Of a DNA stretch of 64,000 bases, positions 16,475-25,275 are shown piece by piece. The notes beneath the pieces are model-generated. The model was not told where the DNA came from, did not search any database, and saw nothing but the letters and a program-made list of their open reading frames with translations. The stretch is from LMUY01 sp965199165 (GTDB lineage: Bacteria > Pseudomonadota > Alphaproteobacteria > Acetobacterales > Acetobacteraceae). How positions within the stretch are numbered: position 1 is the first letter of the stretch; each line of letters begins with the position of its first letter. The stretch covers positions 2,790,001 through 2,854,000 of the forward strand of contig OZ240681.1 of NCBI GenBank assembly GCA_965199165.1. The letters are read 5' to 3'. Both the position numbers and the translations under genes were made by a program.

Positions 16475-17446
16475 ATGATCCGCATCCTGTCCGTCCCGAT
16501 GATCGTGCTCGGCCTCCTGCAAGCCTCGGGCTCGGCCGGCCGCGCGCAGACTCCGCCGCAGGAAGTGGGCGTCGCCATGCTCGCGCCGGGTGCGCTGCTT
16601 TGGGTGCACCTCGTCGCGGCGAAGCAGGGCTACTACACGCAGGCTGGCCTCACGGTGCGCGAACTGCGGGTCGCGGACAGCCCGGCGCTGCTCCAGGCGG
16701 TGTCCAGCGGCAGCGTGGCGGCCGGGCTGTCGCTGGGTGACCTCGTCATCCGCGCGATCGACCGCGGCGCGCCGATCGTGGTGGCTGGCGCGGTTTTGGA
16801 CAAGGCCGTGCTGCGGCTCTATGCGCCGTCCGCGGTCACCGGCTTGGGTGGCCTCGACGGCAAGGCCGTGACCGCGGGCGCCGTGCGCGGCGGCACGGCG
16901 GATCTGCTGCGCTACATGGTCAAGCAGGGCGGCGGCGATCCGGGGAGCCTCAAGCTCGTGTCCATCGCGAACTCCCGCGACCGAATCCTGGCCTTGCAGA
17001 ACAAGCAGATCGAAGCGGCTTTGCTGCTGGCCCCGTTCGACACCCTGGCCGAACAGGGCGGCTTCCACGCGCTGGCCACCTACCGCGAGCCCTATGTCGA
17101 GACGCCGCTGATCTTCAACCGGGCCTGGGCGGCGAAGAACCATGCCGCGGCGGTGGCGCTGACGCAGGCCATGAAGCGCGCGGCGGCCTGGATGAACGAC
17201 CCGGCGAACCGCGAAGCGACGGTGGACATCCTGGCCAAGGCGACCAACGCCTCCCACGACGTGTGCGAGGCGTCGTACGACTTCATCATCAAGGACCTGA
17301 AGGCCGTGCCCCCTGACCTTGCGGTGACGCAGGCCGGGCTGGAGGACATCGTCACCATCGACGCGGCGGTCAACGGATCGACCGAGACGCCGCTGCCATT
17401 CAAGCTGCAGAGCTATTACGACCCGAGCTTCGTCGAGGGGAAATAG
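16475..17446 (+). CDS. ABC transporter substrate-binding protein (NMT1/SsuA-like)
   Basis: 323 residues with a Sec signal peptide ending GRA-QTPPQ at about residue 25. The fold is that of the SsuA/THI5/NMT1 periplasmic binding proteins (VHLVAAKQGYYTQAGL, then SSGSVAAGLSLGDLVIRA as the sulfonate/pyrimidine-precursor-like ligand lobe). The start has GGAG eight bases upstream. It is first in an operon with permease and ATPase genes lying 2.5 kb downstream and has a close paralogue at 23218-24165 in the same cluster. The ligand is unknown; the linked cyclic amidohydrolase suggests a heterocyclic or amide compound. Confidence 0.87.
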   Translation: MIRILSVPMIVLGLLQASGSAGRAQTPPQEVGVAMLAPGALLWVHLVAAKQGYYTQAGLTVRELRVADSPALLQAVSSGSVAAGLSLGDLVIRAIDRGAPIVVAGAVLDKAVLRLYAPSAVTGLGGLDGKAVTAGAVRGGTADLLRYMVKQGGGDPGSLKLVSIANSRDRILALQNKQIEAALLLAPFDTLAEQGGFHALATYREPYVETPLIFNRAWAAKNHAAAVALTQAMKRAAAWMNDPANREATVDILAKATNASHDVCEASYDFIIKDLKAVPPDLAVTQAGLEDIVTIDAAVNGSTETPLPFKLQSYYDPSFVEGK

Positions 17447-17451
17447 CCGCC

Positions 17452-18471
17452 GTGGAGGCCGATGCGCGCATCCCCGTGGCGGTGCTGACCGGCTTCCTGG
17501 GCAGCGGCAAGACGACGGTCCTGAACGCGTGGTTGCGCGACCCCGCGATGGCGAACGCCGCCGTCATCGTCAACGAGTTCGGCGAGATCGGCATCGACGA
17601 CGCGCTGATCGCAACCAGCAACGACAACACGATCGAACTGAGCACCGGCTGCCTCTGCTGCACCGTGCAGGGCGACCTGGTCGAGACGTTGCGCGACCTG
17701 TCCGAACGGCGGTCGCGCGGCGACATCCGGGCGTTCGACCGCATCCTGCTCGAGACGACGGGACTGGTCGATCCAGCGCCCGTGATCCAGGCCGTCATGA
17801 CCTTTCCCGTCGCGCGCGCCTACCGGCTGAACCGGGTGGTGACGCTGGTCGACTCGGTGCAAGGCATGGCCACGCTGGACCGGCATGCCGAGGCGGTGAA
17901 GCAAGCGGCCGTCGCCGACGCGATCATCCTGTCCAAGACAGACCTGTTCAGCCACACGCTGGACGCGCTCAGCGCGCGGCTGGCCGCCCTGAACCCGGGC
18001 GCTGCGCAGCACCGGTCCAGCGACGTGGCGCCGGCGTCGGCGGCCCTGTTGGCCGGTGACGACCTGTACGACCCGGCGTTGCGGCCGGAGCAGGTGCGGG
18101 ACTGGCTGGCCACCGAGTCCAACCCCCACCACCACGCACATGACCATGGCCGCCACGACGCGGAGATCGGCTCGTTCGCGCTGACCTTCGAGGAGCCACT
18201 GCACTGGGAACATGTCGCCACCTGGCTTGACGCCCTGGTCAGCGCCCATGGGCCGGACCTGCTGCGGGTGAAGGGCATCCTGGATATCGCCGGGCGGGAC
18301 CGGCCCATCGTGGTGCAGGCGGTGCAACGCCTGTTCAGCCCGCCGGCGGAGCTCGACGCCTGGCCCGATGGGCTGCGGCGGTCCCGCATCGTGTTCATCG
18401 CCCGCAACCTGGCGCGCGACTACACCGCCGAAGTCTTCCGCATCATCAGTACCCGCCGCCCCGCCGCCTGA
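17452..18471 (+). CDS. COG0523 (CobW/ZNG-type) GTPase metallochaperone
   Basis: 339 residues from a GTG five bases after the binding-protein stop. Walker A GFLGSGKTT, the metal-binding CLCC (C67, C69, C70), LLETTGLVDP and SKTD for guanine recognition mark the COG0523 family. A His-rich loop (NPHHHAHDHGRHD) and a C-terminal CobW_C domain (about 240-335) follow. Members deliver Zn, Co or other metals to target enzymes using GTP. It sits directly before a metal-dependent cyclic amidohydrolase, so a dedicated role in loading that enzyme is likely; this is inference from position. Confidence 0.92.
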   Translation: MEADARIPVAVLTGFLGSGKTTVLNAWLRDPAMANAAVIVNEFGEIGIDDALIATSNDNTIELSTGCLCCTVQGDLVETLRDLSERRSRGDIRAFDRILLETTGLVDPAPVIQAVMTFPVARAYRLNRVVTLVDSVQGMATLDRHAEAVKQAAVADAIILSKTDLFSHTLDALSARLAALNPGAAQHRSSDVAPASAALLAGDDLYDPALRPEQVRDWLATESNPHHHAHDHGRHDAEIGSFALTFEEPLHWEHVATWLDALVSAHGPDLLRVKGILDIAGRDRPIVVQAVQRLFSPPAELDAWPDGLRRSRIVFIARNLARDYTAEVFRIISTRRPAA

Positions 18472-18492
18472 GCGGTTTCCGGAGAGCAGACC

Positions 18493-19896
18493 ATGGACAC
18501 CATCATCAAGAACGGCCTGATCGTCACCGCATCGCGTCGCTATCATGGCTCGATCGGCATCAAGGGGGAGACGATCGCCGGCATCTTCGAGCCGGGCGCC
18601 GAGCCTGCCGCCGCCACGGTGATCGACGCGGCGGGCATGACGATCATGCCGGGCATCGTCGACATGCACTCCCATCATCGGCAGGGATCGGAGGCCGGCT
18701 TCGAATACAAGGACACGATCTACACCGCCACCATGCAGTGCGCCGCGGGCGGGGTGACCACCAGCGTGGGCATGCCGAACGTCAACCCGCCGCCGAACTC
18801 GCTGGAACTGCTGGAGCGCCAATACGCCCTGTATCGCGAGAACGCGCTGGTGGACTGGAACTTCAACCCGGCCCCGACCATCCCCGACGAGATGGGCAAG
18901 ATGGTCGCGACGGGCATCGCGGCGTTCAAGATCTTCATGGTGGTGGACACCGGGCGCAACTACCCGCACATGCCCGGCATCGGCGTGCACGACCACGGCC
19001 GCCTGCTGTCGATCATGCAGAAATGCGCCGCGCTGGACATCCCGCTGATGGTCCACCCGCACGACCAGGCGCTCATGGACGTGATCGAGAAGGAGTATTG
19101 GGACCGCGGGGAACGCGACGCGCTTGCCTACGCCAAGGCCTATGCCGCGCATGACGGCGTGATCTGGGAAACCGCCATCGCCACCCTGCTGCGCCTGCAA
19201 CGCGCCGCCGGGTGCCACCTCCACATCCTGCACACGCAGACCTCCGGCAGCGTGGACCTGATCCGCCAGGCCAAGAACGCCGGGCAGCGGGTGACCTGCG
19301 AGATCAACCCGTGGGCGCTGTTCCTCGGCTGCGACTGGGCCGCGATCGAGCGGCTGGGATCCTACGCGCTGTCCTACTGGGTGCCGGAAAAGAACGTCCC
19401 CAGCCTCTGGGAAGGCCTGAACGACGGCACGATCGACATCGTCGCCACCGACCATGCCCCCCACACGCGCGACGAGAAGGAGGTCGGCTGGCAGGACGGC
19501 TGGAAGGCGCATACCGGCACGCCGTCGACCCAGTTCTACCTCAGCATGTTCCTCAACGCCGCGCGCGAGGGCAAGATCAGCCTGGAGCGTATCGTCGAGG
19601 CGTGCAGCACGCGCCCGGCCCGGCTGTTCCGCCTGGCCCGGAAGGGCGCCATCGAACCGGGGCTGGACGCCGACCTCGTGCTGGTGGACCGCGATCTGTC
19701 CTACGAAATCCGCAACCAGGACGTGCTGAGCCTGGTCGGTTGGAGCCCGTATGCCGGGCGCGTGCTGCATGGCAAGCCGATGCGGACCATCCTGCGCGGC
19801 CGCACCGTCTACCTGGACGGGATGGTGACGGCCCAGCGCGGTCTGGCCGCCCAGGCCCTGTCGCGCCAGGACACGAGCGCGGCCGCCGCGGCGTAG
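18493..19896 (+). CDS. Dihydroorotase-like cyclic amidohydrolase
   Basis: 467 residues. Amidohydrolase-superfamily TIM barrel with the first metal site MHSH (H59, H61), the probable carboxylated lysine K146 in AFKIFM, histidines in VHPHD and HILHTQ, and the catalytic Asp in ATDHAPH (D320). This is the pattern of dihydroorotase, hydantoinase and allantoinase, which open cyclic amides. Spacing and length favour the hydantoinase/dihydropyrimidinase side over housekeeping PyrC. It lies between the COG0523 GTPase and the ABC permease. The exact substrate is not readable. Confidence 0.9.
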   Translation: MDTIIKNGLIVTASRRYHGSIGIKGETIAGIFEPGAEPAAATVIDAAGMTIMPGIVDMHSHHRQGSEAGFEYKDTIYTATMQCAAGGVTTSVGMPNVNPPPNSLELLERQYALYRENALVDWNFNPAPTIPDEMGKMVATGIAAFKIFMVVDTGRNYPHMPGIGVHDHGRLLSIMQKCAALDIPLMVHPHDQALMDVIEKEYWDRGERDALAYAKAYAAHDGVIWETAIATLLRLQRAAGCHLHILHTQTSGSVDLIRQAKNAGQRVTCEINPWALFLGCDWAAIERLGSYALSYWVPEKNVPSLWEGLNDGTIDIVATDHAPHTRDEKEVGWQDGWKAHTGTPSTQFYLSMFLNAAREGKISLERIVEACSTRPARLFRLARKGAIEPGLDADLVLVDRDLSYEIRNQDVLSLVGWSPYAGRVLHGKPMRTILRGRTVYLDGMVTAQRGLAAQALSRQDTSAAAAA

Positions 19897-19902
19897 CGCC
19901 CC

Positions 19903-20679
19903 GTGCGGTCGTTCCTGGAAAGCAGTACGCGGGCCGCCGCGGCCACCCGCATCTCGCTGTCGATCCTGGTGGTGCTGGTGCTCTGGCAGGTCCTGGCGAC
20001 TGAAGTGGTCACCAACCGTCTGTTGCTGGTCCCGCCCGGGGACGTCGCGGTCGCCTTGCTGCGGGAGGCGCGGTCGGGCGACCTGTGGACCAACGCCGTG
20101 GCGACGATCACGGCGGTCGGCGCGTCGTTCCCGATCGCGATGGTCATCGGCGTCGCGCTGGGGCTCGTGCTCTCGTCCAGCCGGCTCGTCTCGCTTACGC
20201 TCGGCCCGGTGCTGACGGCGATGTACTCCGTGCCGGTGGTGGCGCTGGCGCCGCTGTTCATCGCCTGGCTCGGGCTGGGCTTCGCGTCCAAGTTCGTCAT
20301 CGTCACGCTGGTCGCCGTATTCCCGATCCTGGTGACGACGGAGGTGGGCCTGCGCTCGACCGAGCGCCAGCTGATCGAGGTGGCGCGGTCGTACAACGCC
20401 TCCGGCTGGCAGGTCTTCACCACGGTGACCCTGCCGTTCGCGCTGCCCTTCATCGTCAGCGGCGTGCGCGTGGCCTGGGCGCGGGCGCTGGTCGGCATCA
20501 TCGTGGCGGAGTTCTTCGGCTCGTTCGCCGGCTTCGGTTTTGCCATCCTGGCGGCGGAGCAGACCTTCGCCACCGCCGTGCTGCTGGCCTACGTCATCCT
20601 GCTGGGCTTGCTCGGCCTGTTCGGCAGCCTGTTTTTCGAATGGCTCGAACGGCGCCTCGCCCCATGGCGGCACCAGTGA
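19903..20679 (+). CDS. ABC transporter permease (SsuC-like)
   Basis: 258 residues with six hydrophobic helices. The cytoplasmic coupling loop EVGLRSTERQLIEVARSYNAS holds the EAA-type motif of the nitrate/sulfonate/taurine importer permeases. GTG start, six bases after the amidohydrolase stop. Its 3' end overlaps the start of the ATPase gene by 16 bases, so membrane and energy subunits are made together. It works with the substrate-binding proteins at either end of the cluster. Confidence 0.9.
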   Translation: MRSFLESSTRAAAATRISLSILVVLVLWQVLATEVVTNRLLLVPPGDVAVALLREARSGDLWTNAVATITAVGASFPIAMVIGVALGLVLSSSRLVSLTLGPVLTAMYSVPVVALAPLFIAWLGLGFASKFVIVTLVAVFPILVTTEVGLRSTERQLIEVARSYNASGWQVFTTVTLPFALPFIVSGVRVAWARALVGIIVAEFFGSFAGFGFAILAAEQTFATAVLLAYVILLGLLGLFGSLFFEWLERRLAPWRHQ

Positions 20680-21482
20680 GCGGCGCGTCCGCCCGCAGCC
20701 CGGCGCTTGCCGTGGCGGGGATCAGCAAGACCTTCCAGCGTCCGCGCCAGCCGCCGATCGAGGCGCTGCGGGACATCTCGCTCTCGGTGGCGGAGGGCGA
20801 TTTCGTCTCGATCGTCGGCGCCAGCGGCAGCGGCAAGTCCACCCTGCTGCGCATCATCGACGGCCTTTTGCCGGCCTCCGCAGGGATCGTGCGCGTGGGC
20901 GGCACCGCAGTGACACGACCGGGGCGGGATCGCGCCATGGTGTTCCAGCAGGACGGGCTGCTGCCGTGGCGCACCGTGACGGATAACGTCGCCTACGGCC
21001 TGCGCCTCAGCGGCGTCCGGCGTCGCGAGGCGGCCGCAACGGCGCAGCGCTTCATCGAGATGGCCGGGCTGCACGGGTTCGAGGCGCATTATCCGCATCA
21101 GCTCTCCGGCGGGATGCGGCAGCGGGTGAACGTGGCCCGCGCGCTCGCCGTCAACCCGCGCATCCTGCTGCTGGACGAACCCTTCGCCGCGCTGGACGCG
21201 CAGACCCGCGAGGTCATGCAGGCCGAGTTGCTGCGCATCTGGCAGCAGAGCGGCACCACCGTGCTGCTGATCACGCACCAGATCGACGAGGCGATCTACC
21301 TGTCCGACCGGGTGGTCGTGTTCAGCGCCCGGCCCGGCACGGTGCGCGAGGAGATCGCGATCGACCTGCCGCGACCACGCCTGCTCGACGTCAAACGCAC
21401 GGCCGGGTTCGCCGCGCTGGTGGACCGCATCTGGCGCCTCATCGAGCACGAGGTGCAACGCGCCGCTGCCAATAACGAGTGA
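20664..21482 (+). CDS. ABC transporter ATPase (SsuB-like)
   Basis: 272 residues. Walker A GASGSGKST, Q-loop QQDG, signature LSGGMRQRV, Walker B ILLLDEPF and the H-loop ITHQIDEAI are complete, as in nitrate/sulfonate-type importers. ATG 20664 lies inside the permease gene; a GTG at 20676 is an alternative start. It supplies ATP-driven uptake for the permease at 19903-20679. Confidence 0.93.
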   Translation: MAAPVSGASARSPALAVAGISKTFQRPRQPPIEALRDISLSVAEGDFVSIVGASGSGKSTLLRIIDGLLPASAGIVRVGGTAVTRPGRDRAMVFQQDGLLPWRTVTDNVAYGLRLSGVRRREAAATAQRFIEMAGLHGFEAHYPHQLSGGMRQRVNVARALAVNPRILLLDEPFAALDAQTREVMQAELLRIWQQSGTTVLLITHQIDEAIYLSDRVVVFSARPGTVREEIAIDLPRPRLLDVKRTAGFAALVDRIWRLIEHEVQRAAANNE

Positions 21483-21488
21483 GGCCCC

Positions 21489-22244
21489 ATGGACCATCCA
21501 ACCGATGCGCCGCCGCGTGCCTGGGACCGCTTCCTGACCGAACGCGACAAGCAGGTGGCCGCCACGTCCGGCTACGGCCGTCGCGGCGGCCTGGGATCGC
21601 GGCCGGCGATGCTGGTCGTGGACGTGAACTACAACTTCACCGGAGACCGTGCGCAGGAGATCACGGCCCAGCTTGGGACCTGGCGCAACGCCTGCGGCAC
21701 GGAGGCATGGGACGCCGTCGACGTGATCGCCCGCGTGCTGCGCGCCTGCCGCGGCGCCGGCCTGCCGGTGTTCTACACCACCAACGGCCGCCGCCCGGAT
21801 GGGTGGGACGCCACCAGCCGCACCTGGAAGAACCATCGCGCGCTCGAAGACTACGAACGCGAGGCCGCCGGCAACCGGATCGTCGCGGAGGTCGCGCCCG
21901 AGCCAAAGGACATCGTGGTGGTGAAGGCCAAGCCCAGCGGCTTCTTCGGCACGCCGCTGCTGAGCTACCTGATCTACCTCAAGGTCGACACGCTGCTGGT
22001 GTGCGGCGTGTCCACCAGCGGCTGCGTGCGGGCGACGGTGACGGACGCGTTCAGCAACAATTTCCGCGTGGGGCTGATCGAGGATGGCTGCTTCGACCGG
22101 TCGGAGGCGTCGCATGCCGTCAACCTGTTCGACCTCAACGCCAAATACGCCGACGTGGTCAGCAGCGCGGAAGTGCTCGACTACGTGGCGGCGCTGCCCG
22201 GCGGCCTGTTCGAGCTGCCGGTGGGCACGGTCGTCAGCACGTGA
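21489..22244 (+). CDS. Isochorismatase-fold amidohydrolase
   Basis: 251 residues. Cysteine hydrolase fold with the catalytic triad Asp45 (VVDVNYNF), Lys near 146-148 (VVKAKPS) and Cys179 (STSGCVRAT). This group includes N-carbamoylsarcosine amidase, ureidoacrylate amidase and maleamate amidase. Next to a cyclic amidohydrolase it could cleave the opened carbamoyl or amide product, giving ammonia and CO2; this step is inferred. It is seven bases after the ATPase and overlaps the next gene by GTGA. Confidence 0.88.
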   Translation: MDHPTDAPPRAWDRFLTERDKQVAATSGYGRRGGLGSRPAMLVVDVNYNFTGDRAQEITAQLGTWRNACGTEAWDAVDVIARVLRACRGAGLPVFYTTNGRRPDGWDATSRTWKNHRALEDYEREAAGNRIVAEVAPEPKDIVVVKAKPSGFFGTPLLSYLIYLKVDTLLVCGVSTSGCVRATVTDAFSNNFRVGLIEDGCFDRSEASHAVNLFDLNAKYADVVSSAEVLDYVAALPGGLFELPVGTVVST

Positions 22245-23221
22245 CGCTGGCACTGAGCGCTGCGTTCTGGAACTACGACCGGACGATGCCGGTCGCGGAC
22301 GGCCGCGTGCCGGTTGCCGGCTGTTCGGTCGACTGCACGCTCCTGCGCCCGCAGGACTTGTTCCCCCGCGCTTTCGGCCGGACGGAGTTCGACGTCAGCG
22401 AGCTGTCGCTGAGCCGCTATGCCCAGGCGGTGGCGAACGGCACCAGCCAGTACACCGCGGTCCCGGTGTTTCCCTCCCGCAGTTTCCGCCACGGCTCGAT
22501 CTATGTGCGGACAGATCGAGTGGGCGGTCCGGCGGATTTGCGCGGCTGTCGCATCGGCGTGCACAACTACGACGATACGGCAGCCGTCGTGGTGCGCGGG
22601 CTGTTGCGGGACCAGTATGGCCTCGGTGACGGCGATGTGACGTGGGTGGTGGGCGATCTGGATACACCGGTGCGCAACGCCATCGCCCCGCCGGTCCTGC
22701 ACCGCCCGATCCGCACCGCCGCCCTCCCGCCCGGCCGCACGCTGGACGCGGCGCTGTTGGACGGTGAACTGGACGGCTTGGTCGGCCTCGTCCCGCCGCC
22801 GGGCTTCCGCGCCGGCTCGCCGCTGGTGCGCCGCCTGTTCCCGGACTGGCAAGCGGCGGAGCAGGCGTATTTTGCCCAAACGGGGTTGTTCCCGATCATG
22901 CACCTCCTGGGCATCCGGTCTTCATTGGTGGCCGCTCATCCATGGCTCGCGGGCGCGGTCATGCAGGCGTTCGAGGCGGCGAAAGCCATCGCGCTCGATG
23001 AACTGACGAACATGCAGGCGCCGAAAGTCACTTTGCCCTGGGTCGTCGCGCAGTACGAGGAGACACGCCGGGTGATGGGCGGCGATGTGTGGCCATACGG
23101 CCTGGCGCCCAATCAGGCCGTCCTTGCGACGACGTTGCGCCACCTGATGCAGGACGGCCTGCTCTCCCGCCCGCTCGTTGCTGACGACCTGTTCCCCCTG
23201 CAACTTGGCGAGGTGCCATGA
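22241..23221 (+). CDS. 4,5-dihydroxyphthalate decarboxylase-like protein
   Basis: 326 residues from a GTG overlapping the amidase stop. There is no signal peptide. The layout (a short first strand with FWNYDRTMP, then FDVSELSLSRYAQAVANG, VFPSRSFRHGSIYV, LRGCRIGVHNY) matches the Pht5/dihydroxyphthalate decarboxylase family, which uses a periplasmic-binding-protein fold in the cytoplasm. It could be an enzyme of the pathway or an unusual binding component. It overlaps the next gene by four bases. Confidence 0.75.
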   Translation: MTLALSAAFWNYDRTMPVADGRVPVAGCSVDCTLLRPQDLFPRAFGRTEFDVSELSLSRYAQAVANGTSQYTAVPVFPSRSFRHGSIYVRTDRVGGPADLRGCRIGVHNYDDTAAVVVRGLLRDQYGLGDGDVTWVVGDLDTPVRNAIAPPVLHRPIRTAALPPGRTLDAALLDGELDGLVGLVPPPGFRAGSPLVRRLFPDWQAAEQAYFAQTGLFPIMHLLGIRSSLVAAHPWLAGAVMQAFEAAKAIALDELTNMQAPKVTLPWVVAQYEETRRVMGGDVWPYGLAPNQAVLATTLRHLMQDGLLSRPLVADDLFPLQLGEVP

Positions 23222-24165
23222 GCCGGTTCCGCATCCTGCTGGTGGTCTTCGCACTGCTGGCGCCCGGCTTGGCCGCGGCACAGCAGCGGGTGCGGGTGGC
23301 GATGCTGGCGCCCAACGCGCTGCTTTGGAGCCATGCGGTCGCCGTGGCACAGGGCTTCTACGCGCGGAACGGCATCGTCGTGGCCGAGCTGCGCACCGCC
23401 AGCAGCCCGTCGCTGCTGCAGGCCGTGTCCACCGGCAGCGCCGAAGCCGGCGTGTCGCTCGGCGACCTCGCCATCCGCGCCATCGACCTGGGAGCGCCCG
23501 TCACCATCGCCGGCGCGATCATGGACCACACGACGCTGCGCCTGGTCGGTGGGCCGGGCATCATCTCGTTCACCCAGCTGCAGGGCCAGCCGGTGACCGC
23601 CGGCGCGGTGGAGGGCGGCACGGCCAACCAGCTCCGATACCAGCTGCTGCAGGCCGGCGTCGATCCGCGTGGAGTAAAGATGGTCTCCATCGGCGCCTCG
23701 ACGGACCGCCTCGTCGCGTTGAGCAACGGCCAGGTGAAGGCCGCGCTGCTGACGGCGCCGTTCGACCGCATGGCGGTCGAGAAGGGGATGGCGGTCCTGG
23801 GCGTCTACAAGGAGCCATACCTGCTGACGCCGCTGCTGGTAAACACGGACTGGGCGAAGCGCTCGCCTGCTGCGGCGGGCAAGCTGGTCCATGCGCTGCG
23901 CGACGCGGCGGCCTGGATCTACGCGCCGGAGAACCGCCAGGCCGCCATCGACATCCTCGCCCGTTACACCAACACCGACCCGGCGGTGTGCGTGGACGCC
24001 TACGAGTTCCTCATCCTGCAGCAGCACGCGCTGAGCCAGACCATGGACGTGTCGCTCGAAAGTCTGGAGAACATCGTCAAGATCGACCGTGCGGTCGGCG
24101 CCAACCCGTCCACCGAGCACGCGGTGAGCCTGTCCCGCTATGTCGACTCCGAATTCCTCCGGTAG
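23218..24165 (+). CDS. ABC transporter substrate-binding protein, paralogue
   Basis: 315 residues with a signal peptide (about residues 1-21, ending AAA-QQ). It aligns along its whole length with the protein at 16475-17446, sharing VAMLAP.ALLW, SPSLLQAVS.GS, AGVSLGDLAIRAID.GAP, and a similar C-terminus. The two bracket the operon, so either the importer takes two related ligands or one copy has changed role. The stop codon falls in a stem-loop that may end the transcript. Confidence 0.87.
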   Translation: MSRFRILLVVFALLAPGLAAAQQRVRVAMLAPNALLWSHAVAVAQGFYARNGIVVAELRTASSPSLLQAVSTGSAEAGVSLGDLAIRAIDLGAPVTIAGAIMDHTTLRLVGGPGIISFTQLQGQPVTAGAVEGGTANQLRYQLLQAGVDPRGVKMVSIGASTDRLVALSNGQVKAALLTAPFDRMAVEKGMAVLGVYKEPYLLTPLLVNTDWAKRSPAAAGKLVHALRDAAAWIYAPENRQAAIDILARYTNTDPAVCVDAYEFLILQQHALSQTMDVSLESLENIVKIDRAVGANPSTEHAVSLSRYVDSEFLR

Positions 24166-24194
24166 GCTCACCGGCCTGGATGCGTGGGTGAGCC
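24165..24194. terminator. Possible stem-loop at end of amidohydrolase/ABC operon
   Basis: GGCTCACC (24165-24172) and GGTGAGCC (24187-24194) form an 8-base stem with a 14-base loop right at the stop of the last operon gene. There is no U-run, so it would be a weak or Rho-assisted end. Confidence 0.35.
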
Positions 24195-24234
24195 AGCGCC
24201 TCGTCGCGCTCGTGCAGCAGGTCGCGGAGGCCTC

Positions 24235-24873
24235 GTGTTTCATCTTGCCATGACGAAGCGCCTGCCCCGGTCCTTCCCCCAGGCGATCCGGGTGACGTGG
24301 GCCACCCTGCTGATCGGCATCGCCCTGTTCAGTGCCGCTGCCGCGCCGGAGCGAGAAGGCGCCGCCGGCGCCTCGATCGTCGCAGCCTTGCATGCCGGCG
24401 CCATGGACATCAGCACGACGGGCGAGGGGTCCGACGACCAACAGCTCACCTGGGCGAGCTGGACCGAGGGCACGCCCGATCGCTGGGTGACCCGGCTGGT
24501 GCTGGTCCGCCACAGCGCAGAAGGCGACGCGATCACCTGGGGCGTGCAGCGGCCGGATGGCTACGGGGCGGTGCTTCGGCCGACTCTGTGGCAACTGAAC
24601 GGTCGTACTGTGCTGCTCCTGCAATACCAGTTCGGCGCCGCCTACACTCGCGTGGAGCTGTATGCGGCGGGGCGCGACGGTCAGGCCAGCATGCTGGGCA
24701 ACGTCGAAGGAGCCTTGATCGCCATCGAGCGCCAAGGCATCCACGAAACGCTGCGCGCCTACGACGACGCGCTCTTGCGCGGGCCGCAGCGCTGTTTCGG
24801 CTGGGACGAGCAGGCTGCCAAGCTGGTGGCCAAGCCCTGCGTGCCAGCCCGGCGGGCTGCGGTGCCGCCGTAG
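24235..24873 (+). CDS. Hypothetical membrane-anchored or secreted protein
   Basis: About 212 residues. A hydrophobic segment (about residues 22-40, LLIGIALFSAAAA) looks like a signal peptide or anchor. The rest is a beta-rich domain (WASWTEGTPDRWVTRLVLVRH, WGVQRPDGYGAVLRP, LLLQYQFGAAYTRVELY) with a C-terminal Cys pair (RCFGWDE, KPCVP). I do not recognise a family. GTG 24235 is used because GGAGG ends four bases upstream; ATG 24250 is possible. Confidence 0.55.
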   Translation: MFHLAMTKRLPRSFPQAIRVTWATLLIGIALFSAAAAPEREGAAGASIVAALHAGAMDISTTGEGSDDQQLTWASWTEGTPDRWVTRLVLVRHSAEGDAITWGVQRPDGYGAVLRPTLWQLNGRTVLLLQYQFGAAYTRVELYAAGRDGQASMLGNVEGALIAIERQGIHETLRAYDDALLRGPQRCFGWDEQAAKLVAKPCVPARRAAVPP

Positions 24874-24886
24874 TTCGCCTCCAACT

Positions 24887-25213
24887 TTACCCGGCACGCG
24901 CGCCCAAGTCGGCGAACCACTCCGCATACGGCGTGGTCTTCGCCAGATACCGGTTGTAGTCCGGCGCGCAGTCGGCCCACCAGACCGGCCCCCGTTCTCC
25001 CAGCGCGGTCTTGGCGGCATCGATCCTCTGGCGGCAGGCCTCGCGGGCGTCGGCATCGCCTGCCGCCATGGCCGCCCGCTTCGCCCAGCGTGCCGACATC
25101 AGCTCGCGGGTCAACTGCTCCTTCAGCTGGGGATCGAGGGAAGGGTTCGTGCAGCGCCACAGGCGGCCGCGCACCACGAAGTAGCGTCCGTCCGGTGTGA
25201 CGGGATAAACCAT
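24887..25213 (-). CDS. Conserved small protein, function unknown
   Basis: 108 residues. It begins MVYPVTPDGRYFVVRGRLWR, continues with LMSARWAKRAAMAAGD and ends with GERGPVWWADCAPDYNRYL..TPYAEWFADL. I recognise this as a small conserved family widespread in Proteobacteria, with no known function. No membrane segment or signal is seen, so it is probably cytoplasmic. ATG 25213 is chosen because the family begins at YPVTPDG; the open frame extends further up into the repeat element. Confidence 0.8.
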   Translation of the reverse strand: MVYPVTPDGRYFVVRGRLWRCTNPSLDPQLKEQLTRELMSARWAKRAAMAAGDADAREACRQRIDAAKTALGERGPVWWADCAPDYNRYLAKTTPYAEWFADLGARAG

Positions 25214-25275
25214 GACTCCGACCAATTCAGGATCACCGCCGCCTGATTGGCAAGTCCCGCCGCTCGGACTTGTAG

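Noticed and set aside
17416..20673. A very long open frame (over 1000 codons) on the minus strand opposite the COG0523 and amidohydrolase genes
   Set aside because: It is rich in Arg, Gln, Asp, His and Gly with no domain pattern, as expected for the antisense of GC-rich genes; the plus-strand genes have clear family motifs.
20589..25056. Other long minus-strand frames opposite the ABC and amidase genes
   Set aside because: Same low-complexity, charge-rich composition; real motifs are all on the plus strand.
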